A DNA stretch of 64,000 nt from Humibacter sp049446075 (GTDB lineage: Bacteria > Actinomycetota > Actinomycetes > Actinomycetales > Microbacteriaceae): the NCBI RefSeq assembly GCF_049446075.1, contig NZ_JBMSEB010000001.1:558001-622000 (forward strand), written 5' to 3'. Numbering within the stretch: position 1 is the stretch's first letter; each line of letters begins with the position of its first letter. The translations under genes were made by a program, and so were the position numbers. Below the pieces are notes generated by a model that was not told the DNA's origin, ran no database searches, and worked only from the letters and a program-made list of their open reading frames with translations. Of this stretch, positions 32,458 through 40,760 are shown in pieces.

Positions 32458-33738
32458 ATGTCCCATCATTCCTCAGCCGGGCCGCTGTCCGACCGTGCGT
32501 TGCCCGATCCCGGCACGTCCTCGTCGGGTCGCGCCCGCTGGTGGCTGCTCGCCCTTGTCTGCGTGGCGCAACTGATGCTCATCCTCGACGTCACAGTGGT
32601 CAACGTGGCGTTGCCAACGATCGACCGCGACCTCGGGCGCGGCGGGGCACTCGGCTGGGTCATCGCCGCGTACTCCGTGACGTTCGGCCTGCTTCTGATC
32701 GCCGGAGGCATCCTCGGGGACAGGATCGGGCTGCGCCTCGCCTTCCTGATCGGACTGCTTGTCTTCACCGCGGCATCGCTCGGTGCTTCTGCGGCCACCA
32801 CCCCGGCATCACTCATCGTCTTCCGCGTCGCCCAGGGCATCGGAGCGGCCGTGCTCTCCCCTGCTGCGCTCGGTCTGGTGCTTGCGACGTTCACGGGCCG
32901 AGATCGCACGAAGGCGCTTGCCGTGTGGGCGGGAATAGGAGGTGCCGGCTCCGCGATCGGTGCCGTGCTGGGCGGCGTGCTCACTCAGGCCGGTGGTTGG
33001 CGCATGGTGTTCCTCGTCAACGTTCCCGTTGGCGTCATCGTCGGGGTCCTCATGATGATCACCGCATACCGAGCGGTTCCCTCCATGGCGCGGAACGCGG
33101 CGCGGGTGACGGTCAGGCGGCCGGCGGCAACGGCGCGCGCACTGAGCACGCGCACCGTGAGCAGCGGCGCGATCACCTTGGTGCTGGCCAGCCTGCTGCT
33201 GGTGGGTTCATTCTTCGCCCTGACGATCTCGTTGCAGGACGCCGCAGGACTCGACCCGCTCGCCGCGGGACTCGCGTTCCTTCCGGCAGCGATCGCGGTC
33301 GTGATCGGCGCCCAGCTCGGCGCCCATCTTCTCGGCAGGATGCCCGCGCGAACAGTAGGCGGCGCGGCTTTCGTCATCGTCGTGGCCGGCTTCGGCACAG
33401 CGTGGCTCGTGCCGCACAGCGTGCCGGCCATGATCGCCGGTGTCGCCGTGGCCGCATTCGGCCTCGGGCCGGCCTTGGTGACGGCCACGGCTACCGCCAC
33501 CTCGGAGGTGTCGCCTGGCGACTCGGGTGCGGCATCGGGTTTGGTGAACACGGTGCACGAAGTCGGCGGCGGTCTGGGCGTGCTCCTTGCCTCGGTTCCG
33601 GCGTTCATGTCCCTGACGGCTTCCGGATCCACGCTGATCTTCGGAGCGGCGGCCGGATGCGCCGTCGTCGCCGGAGCGATCGCCGCGCTGGTGCTGCCGC
33701 GCCGGCCCCTGGCCGCATCCGGCGGATTTCACCACTGA
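32458..33738 (+). CDS. MFS drug exporter, DHA2-like but with 12 helices
   Basis: Proton-driven efflux permease of 426 residues. AGGAG lies eight bases before ATG 32458. Helix one holds LDVTVVNVALPTI (motif D1 of EmrB/QacA types), motif A is GDRIGLRLAF, and helix five carries GGAGSAIGAVLGG (motif C). After helix six (to about 200) the sequence passes through a 30-residue linker directly to the segment usually numbered nine. Helices seven and eight of the 14-helix DHA2 plan appear to be absent. Divergent from a TetR gene that probably controls it. Confidence 0.88.
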   Translation: MSHHSSAGPLSDRALPDPGTSSSGRARWWLLALVCVAQLMLILDVTVVNVALPTIDRDLGRGGALGWVIAAYSVTFGLLLIAGGILGDRIGLRLAFLIGLLVFTAASLGASAATTPASLIVFRVAQGIGAAVLSPAALGLVLATFTGRDRTKALAVWAGIGGAGSAIGAVLGGVLTQAGGWRMVFLVNVPVGVIVGVLMMITAYRAVPSMARNAARVTVRRPAATARALSTRTVSSGAITLVLASLLLVGSFFALTISLQDAAGLDPLAAGLAFLPAAIAVVIGAQLGAHLLGRMPARTVGGAAFVIVVAGFGTAWLVPHSVPAMIAGVAVAAFGLGPALVTATATATSEVSPGDSGAASGLVNTVHEVGGGLGVLLASVPAFMSLTASGSTLIFGAAAGCAVVAGAIAALVLPRRPLAASGGFHH

Positions 33739-33766
33739 TCATGAGGCGACCGCACCGCGGGAGCAG

Positions 33767-34672
33767 TCACGCTCCGAGGGTCTGCAGACGCGCCCTTGCC
33801 GCCTTCTCTCCCGCGGTCTGCGGGCCGAGGAGCGCACCGGCGCCGCGGAGCATCACGCCGGTCGTGGACCGCACGGGGAGGGGAACCGGGCCGAGGTGCG
33901 GCATCTCGAGGCCGAGCATCCGGCGGAACCGAGGCTCGAGCGATGCCACGGCTCCACCGAACAGCACGGCGTACGACGGCCGCAGCAGTCGACGCACCGG
34001 CGCCCGGCGCACGAACCGCACCACCTCGCTCGTGCGGTCGTCGCAGCGCAGCTCGCCGGCATCCGCGTAGGCGTTCAGCGACGACTTCAGCTCCGCCCGT
34101 GAACGCGGCGGCCGAGGAACGCCCATCAGTTCGCCGGCGATCGCCCACTGCGCGACGTAGGCGTCCGCGCCGCCGGGTATGGGGCCGCCCCAGTACTCGT
34201 GCGCGGTCAGGAATGCGTCGGTGAAGGCGAGATGCACCCAACTTGCGAGTTCCGGGTCGTTGGCGGCGTACCTGCGCGCCCGTCCGTGACCGTCCACGTA
34301 GTCGCCGACCACGCGCTCGTGCAGGCGCTTGACCCACTCCGATCCGCCGACGGCTTGTGCCGTGTCGCCGTAGCTCACCGTGAAGATCCACCTGATCGTG
34401 CCATTCAGCCTGCCAAGGGGATCGTCGCGGAACCGCGACCAGTCGTAGACACCGGCCAACGCCCCCGGATGCAGTGCCTGCATGAGCAGGGCGCGGATGC
34501 CTGCGACGAGCGTGGGCATGCCGCCGTGCACCGCCCATACCGCGGACTCCGGGCCGAAGAAGCCGCCGTCGGTTCCCGACTCGAACTCTCTCACCCAGGC
34601 CGGCACGCCCGTCGGCTGGCCGCTCAGCGTCTCCTGCAAGCGGGCGCGAAAGGGTTCAGACAAGCGGGACAC
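33767..34672 (-). CDS. Oxygenase MpaB/rubber-oxygenase-like (DUF2236) protein
   Basis: About 301 residues of an all-helical haem-type fold. Family hallmarks are ALLMQALHPGALAGVYDWS (His of the QxLHP motif), WVHLAFTDAFLTAHEYWG (WVH, with the second His) and the RPSYAVLFGGAVASLEPRFR tail. Related enzymes (latex-clearing protein, mpaB) bind haem b and are oxygenases, but many actinobacterial members are uncharacterised. GTG 34672 is preferred because a longer frame (to 34789) would overlap the DUF3054 gene. It follows that gene after 22 bases. Confidence 0.85.
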   Translation of the reverse strand: MSRLSEPFRARLQETLSGQPTGVPAWVREFESGTDGGFFGPESAVWAVHGGMPTLVAGIRALLMQALHPGALAGVYDWSRFRDDPLGRLNGTIRWIFTVSYGDTAQAVGGSEWVKRLHERVVGDYVDGHGRARRYAANDPELASWVHLAFTDAFLTAHEYWGGPIPGGADAYVAQWAIAGELMGVPRPPRSRAELKSSLNAYADAGELRCDDRTSEVVRFVRRAPVRRLLRPSYAVLFGGAVASLEPRFRRMLGLEMPHLGPVPLPVRSTTGVMLRGAGALLGPQTAGEKAARARLQTLGA

Positions 34673-34694
34673 GGGTCTATGAGACAAGACGTGC

Positions 34695-35159
34695 TCAGCG
34701 GGACGACAGCTGACGATCGTCGACGTCGCTTGCGCCTCGTGCACCGCGGCGTCGCGCACGAATGGATGCCGCACCACGAGCGATTGCACGCCATCCGATC
34801 AGGAAGACCGCGAGGACGACGGCCGCGACGATCACGAACGAGACGGCCACTCCCTGCGAGCTCACCACGCGCAAGAGCATGCCGACCACCAGGGTGGCCG
34901 CCCACACAATCACGCCGGTTGGCCAGACGGCCGAGGGACGGCGCCAGGCCAGCGATGCCAGCCAGCCGACGACAAGGCCCACCAGGAACGGCCAGAACGT
35001 GACGACTGCTCCGGCGACCACGTTCTCGCCGTGGCTGCCACGTCCGATCAGCACGAAGCCGAGCACGAGCACGACATCGAGCACCGCCGCCAGCCAGATG
35101 GGCACGCCTGCCTGCTGTTGGCGATGGTCTGTGGAGGCGGAAGCGCGTGAAGAAGGCAC
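34695..35159 (-). CDS. DUF3054 family membrane protein
   Basis: A 154-residue protein with four predicted membrane helices (about 24-41, 48-68, 78-97, 103-124). The family pattern DVVLVLGFVLIGRGSHGE, TFWPFLVGLVVGWL and WPTGVIVWAATLVVGMLLR is present. The C-terminus is basic. Function unknown. It is upstream of the oxygenase gene on the same strand and may form a pair with it. Confidence 0.87.
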   Translation of the reverse strand: MPSSRASASTDHRQQQAGVPIWLAAVLDVVLVLGFVLIGRGSHGENVVAGAVVTFWPFLVGLVVGWLASLAWRRPSAVWPTGVIVWAATLVVGMLLRVVSSQGVAVSFVIVAAVVLAVFLIGWRAIARGAASIRARRRGARGASDVDDRQLSSR

Positions 35160-35200
35160 GATTCCGAGTGTAGGCGCGGGTTTACAAGCGCAGGCCGCGC

Positions 35201-36826
35201 TCAGTCCACGCCGAGGGGTTCGAGCACACCCACAAAGACCAGTTCGCGCACGCGCGGCAGCAGGTCCGCGGCAAGCGCAACAGCATCCACGTCGAGCAGG
35301 TCGGCAAGCGCGCCGACGATCACGCCGACCGGTAGGTCGCCATCGCAGGCGCCGACGAACGCCGCAAGCGCGGTGTCCATGGCGATGCGCCTGCCGAAGC
35401 CGCCGCCTTGTGCCAGGGCGAGCATGGTGGGGTCGTCGTCACCCGGCCAGAAATGCCGCTCCTCTGTGACATCGGGAGAGGTGGTCAGGGTCGCGAGCCT
35501 CAGCTGCTCGTCATCGACGGACTTCAACCACTGCGCGATGCGCAGCCCACGAGCCAGGTGCGGGCCGAGACCACCCTCCGCGCCGCCCATCGATTCGATG
35601 CACTCCAGTCGGCGCAGAGTGACTTCGCCCAGTCGGTGCCGACGCAACGTGACGTAGCCGAAGCCCACATAGCGCACGTCGCGGGCGGCGAAGTCGTCGA
35701 GCCAGGCATCCGTGAGCCGTTCGAACTCGTCTGTGCCGGCTCGGGTGCCGCCGTCGCGGATCCAGGTCTCGGCGTACTGCGGCGCATCCTGTACTTCGCG
35801 TTCGACTATCCACGCATCGAGCGCTTCCTGTTCGTTCGTGTCGCCGAGCCAGGCACGCACCCGGTCGAAGGCTTCGCCTTCACCGTGGTACTCCCAGTTG
35901 CCCAGGAACTGCGCGATGCCACCGGGGTTGAGGTGCTCGCGCACCCCTCGGAACACCGCTTCGACGATGGCGTCGCCCGCAAGGCCACCATCGCGGTACT
36001 CGTACTCCGGAACGCCTGCGACGCGGGGCGTGATGACGAACGGAGGGTTGGAGACGATCTGATCGAAGCGCTCCCCCGCCACAGGCTCGAACATGCTGCC
36101 GAGGCGGAACTCGATGTTTTGCACCTCGTTGAGCACGGCGTTGAACTCGGCGAACAGCAGTGCTCGGCGGGAGATGTCCGTCGCGATCACGCGGTCGGCG
36201 TGACGGGACGCGTGCAACGCCTGGATGCCGCATCCGGTTCCCAGGTCGAGCGCTGTGCCCACGTGGTCCCGGATCATGATGGCGCTGAGCGTGTTGGATG
36301 CTCCACCGACGCCGAGCACGTGATCCTCCCGCAGCGCGCGCCCGAGCGCGAGTTCGCCGAGGTCGGAGCAGATCCACCATGAACCCGAGGCTTCGCCGTC
36401 CGAGAACGAGTACGGCCGCAGATCGACGAGCGGCCGCGCTGCCGAGCGGGTTTCGGATCGCCCTTCGACCGTGATCAGGCCCAGACACTCAGCTCCGGTG
36501 ACGCCGAGCGACGGGAGCGCCGCGGCCATGGCGTCCTCGGCCACCGGCAGGCCCAATACGAACGCCGTCGCCAGTACGGCAAGCGGCTCGTGTTTCGCGA
36601 CACCGGGTGCAGCGGCCCGCCTGGCCGCGACGCGTTGCCCTCGAAACAGAGCCGCCGACGCCTCATCGCCCCACAGCTCGTCAAGCGCTCGCACTCCGAA
36701 GCCTGCGGCTGACAGGTCGTCGCGGAGTCGCGAGATGAGTCCGGCATCGATGCATACCGGCTGCGAAGAGTCGACGGCGACCGTGACGGAGAGGCTGGCA
36801 GCTTCTTCCGGCATCCCGCCATTCAA
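35201..36826 (-). CDS. Class I SAM-dependent methyltransferase with DUF7059-type N-terminus
   Basis: A 541-residue protein. The N-terminal 150 residues are a helical domain seen in actinobacterial relatives (DUF7059-like). The methyltransferase core has motif I DLGTGCGIQALHAS and the catalytic motif IVSNPPFVITP of the HemK/RsmC/RlmG type, which methylates amides or exocyclic amines. The C-terminal third is a separate winged region. Target unknown; rRNA, protein or another N-target are all possible. Separate from neighbours by a strong hairpin upstream. Confidence 0.85.
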   Translation of the reverse strand: MNGGMPEEAASLSVTVAVDSSQPVCIDAGLISRLRDDLSAAGFGVRALDELWGDEASAALFRGQRVAARRAAAPGVAKHEPLAVLATAFVLGLPVAEDAMAAALPSLGVTGAECLGLITVEGRSETRSAARPLVDLRPYSFSDGEASGSWWICSDLGELALGRALREDHVLGVGGASNTLSAIMIRDHVGTALDLGTGCGIQALHASRHADRVIATDISRRALLFAEFNAVLNEVQNIEFRLGSMFEPVAGERFDQIVSNPPFVITPRVAGVPEYEYRDGGLAGDAIVEAVFRGVREHLNPGGIAQFLGNWEYHGEGEAFDRVRAWLGDTNEQEALDAWIVEREVQDAPQYAETWIRDGGTRAGTDEFERLTDAWLDDFAARDVRYVGFGYVTLRRHRLGEVTLRRLECIESMGGAEGGLGPHLARGLRIAQWLKSVDDEQLRLATLTTSPDVTEERHFWPGDDDPTMLALAQGGGFGRRIAMDTALAAFVGACDGDLPVGVIVGALADLLDVDAVALAADLLPRVRELVFVGVLEPLGVD

Positions 36827-36838
36827 TCACGCGCGCGC

Positions 36839-36885
36839 CGCGCGAAGGAGCGGAGACGGTTTCATCGCCTCCGCTCCTTCGCGCG
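36839..36885 (-). terminator. Hairpin terminator downstream of the YCII gene
   Basis: A 17-bp perfect stem (36839-36855 with 36869-36885) with a 13-base loop lies in the 77-base gap between the YCII gene and the methyltransferase gene on the minus strand. It fits a terminator for the first and an insulator for the second. Confidence 0.8.
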
Positions 36886-36903
36886 CCACGCGCGGCGGCA
36901 CGC

Positions 36904-37230
36904 CTACTCGGTATAGAACTGCCGCACCTCGACCAGGCCACCACGGGCCATCGGATGCCTCGCCGCGATCTCGAGCGCACGGTCGAGCGACTCCGCCTCG
37001 ATCAGGTCGAATCCGGCGATCTGCTCCTTCGACTCGGCGAACGGGCCATCGGTGATCAGCACGCGATCACCGCGACGGCGCACGACCTTCGCCGTCTCCG
37101 CGGGAAGCCGCTCCCCCATGATGCGTTCGCCCGAGCCGTCGGTCTCTGCCACCCAGTCGTCGATGGGCAGGTCGCCTGGCGCTTCGGGCTCGGCGGTCGG
37201 GTCGGTGCAGATCAACAGCATGTATCGCAT
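36904..37230 (-). CDS. YCII-domain (DGPF) protein
   Basis: A 108-residue protein with the family signatures MRYMLLICTD at the start and DGPFAESKEQIAGFDLIE in the middle. The C-terminus GGLVEVRQFY is also typical. The ferredoxin-like fold carries a conserved Asp-Gly-Pro-Phe site of unknown chemistry. These proteins are often partnered with ECF sigma factors; none is encoded here. Confidence 0.92.
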   Translation of the reverse strand: MRYMLLICTDPTAEPEAPGDLPIDDWVAETDGSGERIMGERLPAETAKVVRRRGDRVLITDGPFAESKEQIAGFDLIEAESLDRALEIAARHPMARGGLVEVRQFYTE

Positions 37231-37315
37231 GAGCGTTCCTTTCGTCGTTCACTCATACACACGTCGCACGCCCATGGGGCAATCCGACATTTCGCGCGTG
37301 GACGTTTTTCGACGC

Positions 37316-38812
37316 CTACTGCGCGGCGCGCTCCAGCACGAGTTCACGCACGCGTGCCGCATCCGCCTGGCCCTTCATCGCCTTCATGACGGCGCCGATA
37401 ACGGCTCCTGCTGCCTGCACCTTGCCGTCGCGGATCTTCTGCAGCACGTCGGGCTGCGCAGCGAGCGCGTCGTCGATGGCCGCGATGAGCGGGCCGTCGT
37501 CGGAGACGACCTTGAGGCCGCGCGCCTCGACCACGTCGGTGGGCGAGCCTTCACCGTCGATGACGCCTTCGAGTACCTGGCGAGCGAGACGGTCTGTCAG
37601 ATCACCGTTCTCGACGAGCGCGACGAGCTCGGACACGTGCAACGGAGACACCAGGGTCGGTGCCGACGCTCCTCGTGCGTTCGCGATGCGGCTGATCTCG
37701 CCGGTCCACCACTTGCGGGCGGCAGCGGGCGCCGCTCCCTCCGTCACGGTCGCTTCGACGACGTCGAGCAGGTCGCCATTGACGACGTCTTGGAACTCGA
37801 GCGCGGTGAAGCCCCATGCCTCCCGCAGCCTTGCGCGGCGCTCCGACGGCGGCTCAGGCAGGGTGGTACGCAACTCCTCCACCCATGCCCTGCTGGGCGC
37901 GACGGGAACCAGGTCGGGCTCCGGGAAGTACCGGTAGTCGTCGGCGTCGCTCTTCGGACGGCCCGCCGACGTCGTGCCGGTGTCTTCGTGCCAGTGCCGC
38001 GTCTCCTGCGTGATGGTGCCGCCGGCATCCAGGATGGCGGCCTGCCGCTGGATCTCGTACCGAACCGCCCGCTCGACCGAACGCAGCGAGTTGACGTTCT
38101 TGGTCTCGGTGCGCGTGCCGAGCCGGCTCGAGCCGCGGGGGCGCAGCGACACGTTGGCGTCGCAGCGCACGTTGCCCTCCTCCATGCGCGCGTTCGAGAC
38201 GCCGAGCGCCTTCACGAGCTCACGGATGTGCGCGACGTACGCCCGCCCGACCTCCGGCGCATCGGCGTCGACGCCCTCGATGATCTTCGTGACGATCTCG
38301 ACGAGCGGGACTCCGCCGCGGTTGTAGTCGACGAGCGAGTACTCCGCGCCCTGGATGCGCCCCGAGATACCGGCATGCGTGAGCTTGCCTGCATCCTCTT
38401 CCATGTGCGCTCGCTCGATGAGCACGGTCACCTGACGACCGCTCTCCAGCTCGATCGTCACCTGCCCGTCGTGCGCGATGGGCTCGTCGTACTGAGACGT
38501 CTGGAAGTTCTTCGAGGTATCTGGGTAGAAGTAGTTCTTGCGCGCGAACCTCGAGCTTTCCGCGATGTCGCAGCCCAGCGCGAGGCCCAGCCGGATGCTC
38601 GATTCGACCGCCTTGTGGTTCACCTGCGGCAGTCCTCCCGGGAGTCCGAGGCAGGTCGGGCAGGTGTTTGCGTTGGGGCCCGAGCCGAACTCGTTGGCGC
38701 ATCCGCAGAACATCTTCGTCTTCGTGTTCAACTCGACGTGCACCTCGAAGCCGAGCACGGGTTCGAACAGTTCGAGAGCCTTCTCGTAGTCCATCAGAGC
38801 GTCTTTCGCCAT
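37316..38812 (-). CDS. gatB: Asp-tRNA(Asn)/Glu-tRNA(Gln) amidotransferase subunit B
   Basis: Kinase and tRNA-binding subunit of GatCAB, which makes Gln-tRNA(Gln) and/or Asn-tRNA(Asn) by transamidation. The 498 residues show FEVHVELNTKTKMFCGC with the zinc cysteines (CGCANEF, CPTCLGLPG), SRFARKNYFYPD and the C-terminal YqeY-like tail (GKVQAAGAVIGAVMKAMKG). The ATG at 38812 overlaps the gatA stop; a longer frame to 38890 lies inside gatA. Last gene of the gatC-gatA-gatB operon. Confidence 0.97.
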   Translation of the reverse strand: MAKDALMDYEKALELFEPVLGFEVHVELNTKTKMFCGCANEFGSGPNANTCPTCLGLPGGLPQVNHKAVESSIRLGLALGCDIAESSRFARKNYFYPDTSKNFQTSQYDEPIAHDGQVTIELESGRQVTVLIERAHMEEDAGKLTHAGISGRIQGAEYSLVDYNRGGVPLVEIVTKIIEGVDADAPEVGRAYVAHIRELVKALGVSNARMEEGNVRCDANVSLRPRGSSRLGTRTETKNVNSLRSVERAVRYEIQRQAAILDAGGTITQETRHWHEDTGTTSAGRPKSDADDYRYFPEPDLVPVAPSRAWVEELRTTLPEPPSERRARLREAWGFTALEFQDVVNGDLLDVVEATVTEGAAPAAARKWWTGEISRIANARGASAPTLVSPLHVSELVALVENGDLTDRLARQVLEGVIDGEGSPTDVVEARGLKVVSDDGPLIAAIDDALAAQPDVLQKIRDGKVQAAGAVIGAVMKAMKGQADAARVRELVLERAAQ

Positions 38813-40365
38813 CAGACAGCTCCCTCCTCGCTCGCGAACATCTCGGTCTCGGCAAGTTGCGGGGCCTGAGCGAGCAACGGATGCCCCCAACCGGCCTCGA
38901 GCAGCTGCTCGAGTGCGGCGCCCACCGTGTACAGCCTGGCGTCCTGCCGTGCGGGTGCCATGATCTGCAGGCCGACGGGCAACCCGTCTTCAGGGGCGAG
39001 CCCGACCGGAAGAGACAGGCCGGGAACGCCTGCGAGGTTCGCCGGGATCGTCGTGATGTCGTTGAGGTACATCGCCAGCGGATCGTCGATCTTCTCCCCG
39101 AGCTTGAACGCGGTGGTCGGAGCGGCGGGACTGATCAGCACGTCCGCCTTCTGGAAGGCCGAGGAGAAGTCGCGCTGGATGAGCGTGCGCACCTTCTGAG
39201 CGCTGCCGTAGTACGCGTCGTAGTAGCCGGCGCTCAGTGCGTAGGTTCCGAGGATGATGCGGCGCTTCACCTCCGCGCCGAAACCAGCGTCGCGCGTGGC
39301 CGACATCACGCGTTCGGTCGTCACCGGCGCGCCATCTGGCGTCACCCGGAGGCCGAAGCGCACCGAGTCGAAGCGCGCCAGGTTGCTGGATGCCTCGGCG
39401 GGCAGGATCAGGTAGTACGCGGCCACCGCGTACTCGAAACTCGGCGCCGAAACCTCGACGACCTCGGCGCCCGCAGCGGTCAGGAGCTGCACCGTCTCGT
39501 CGAAGCGCTGCTTGACACCTGGCTGGAAGCCCTCGCCGCTGCCGGCGATCTGCTTGACGACGCCGACGCGCAGGCCCTTGAGCGCGTTGCCGCGCAGCCC
39601 GGCCCGCGCCGCCTCCGCCATCGAGGGCCACTCCTCCTCGAGCGAGGTGGAGTCCAGCGGGTCGTGGCCGGCGATCACGTCGTGCAGCAGGGCTGCATCC
39701 AGCACGCTTCGCGACACCGGACCCACCTGATCGAGCGAACTGGCGAGCGCGATGGCGCCGTAACGACTCACCCCGCCGTACGTGGGCTTCACCCCGACGG
39801 AACCCGTCACGGCAGCCGGCTGGCGGATCGAGCCGCCGGTGTCGCTCCCCAACGCGAGTGGCGCCTCGAAAGCAGCGACCGCCGCGGCGGAACCGCCGCC
39901 CGAGCCTCCCGGGATCCGCTCCAGGTCCCAGGGGTTGCGGGTCGGGCCGAACGCGGAGTGCTCGGTCGATGAGCCCATCGCGAACTCGTCCATATTGGTC
40001 TTGCCGAGCGGCACGAGGTCCGCCTCGCGCAGCTTGCGCACCACGGTGGCGTCGTACGGCGGAACCCAGCCCTCAAGAATCTTCGAACCAGACGTCGAAG
40101 GCATGTCGTATGTGCACAGCACGTCTTTGATCGCGATCGGCACGCCCGCGAGCGGGCCGAGCCTCTCACCTGCCGCGCGCCGGGCATCCACCGCATCGGC
40201 CGTCGCGAGAGCCCGCTCGGACGCCACGTGCAAGAACGCATGCACGTCGGGGTCGACAGCCTCGATGCGCTCGAGGTGCGCACGCGTGGCCTCGACACTT
40301 GAGATCTCGGATGCCTGCAGCTTGCTCGCGAGTTCGGCCGCACTGAGCCTGGTCAGGTCGCTCAT
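38812..40365 (-). CDS. gatA: Asp-tRNA(Asn)/Glu-tRNA(Gln) amidotransferase subunit A
   Basis: Glutaminase/amidase subunit of GatCAB, 517 residues. The amidase Ser-cisSer-Lys triad is visible: VPIAIKDVL (Lys, about 79) and the signature GGSGGGSAAAVAA with the GSDTGGSIRQPA loop holding cis-Ser and nucleophile Ser. Ends AEPEMF-like, ASEEGAV, and overlaps gatB by four bases. Also overlaps gatC at its start. Confidence 0.97.
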   Translation of the reverse strand: MSDLTRLSAAELASKLQASEISSVEATRAHLERIEAVDPDVHAFLHVASERALATADAVDARRAAGERLGPLAGVPIAIKDVLCTYDMPSTSGSKILEGWVPPYDATVVRKLREADLVPLGKTNMDEFAMGSSTEHSAFGPTRNPWDLERIPGGSGGGSAAAVAAFEAPLALGSDTGGSIRQPAAVTGSVGVKPTYGGVSRYGAIALASSLDQVGPVSRSVLDAALLHDVIAGHDPLDSTSLEEEWPSMAEAARAGLRGNALKGLRVGVVKQIAGSGEGFQPGVKQRFDETVQLLTAAGAEVVEVSAPSFEYAVAAYYLILPAEASSNLARFDSVRFGLRVTPDGAPVTTERVMSATRDAGFGAEVKRRIILGTYALSAGYYDAYYGSAQKVRTLIQRDFSSAFQKADVLISPAAPTTAFKLGEKIDDPLAMYLNDITTIPANLAGVPGLSLPVGLAPEDGLPVGLQIMAPARQDARLYTVGAALEQLLEAGWGHPLLAQAPQLAETEMFASEEGAV

Positions 40366-40679
40366 CAGGCCTCCTCGTCCAGGATCGGCGGCACGCGGAA
40401 GTAGTCGCCCTCGCGGTCCGGCGCGCCGGACAATGCCTGCTCGACGCTCAGCCCAGGCCGCACCTCGTCTTCGCGGAACACATTCGTCATCGGGATGGGA
40501 TGGCTCGTGGCCGGCACATCGGGCGTCGCCACCTCGCTCACCTTCGCCACGGATTCGACGATGTGGCCGAGCTCGGCCGTGAGGCTCCTCAACTCGGCTT
40601 CGCTCAGGTCGATGCGGGCCAGTTCGGCCAGATGCCTGACCTGGTCGGCAGTGATCTGAACAGCACTGATGTCGGGCAT
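40365..40679 (-). CDS. gatC: Asp-tRNA(Asn)/Glu-tRNA(Gln) amidotransferase subunit C
   Basis: A 104-residue assembly subunit of GatCAB. The typical pattern is VRHLAELARIDLSEAEL near the start, then MTNVFREDEVRPGLS and the end SGAPDREGDYFRVPPILDEEA-type tail (shortened here). ATG 40679 is chosen by family fit; the frame extends to 40733. It overlaps gatA by ATGA. Upstream is the phosphoesterase gene, 81 bases away, so gatCAB could be read from it or from its own promoter. Confidence 0.96.
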   Translation of the reverse strand: MPDISAVQITADQVRHLAELARIDLSEAELRSLTAELGHIVESVAKVSEVATPDVPATSHPIPMTNVFREDEVRPGLSVEQALSGAPDREGDYFRVPPILDEEA

Positions 40680-40760
40680 GCGTCTCCGTCGCTTGATTTC
40701 GGTTCGAGGGATGGCATCCAGTCTATTCGGCACGCATGCCCGCCTCGGCGTGCGGGAAGG

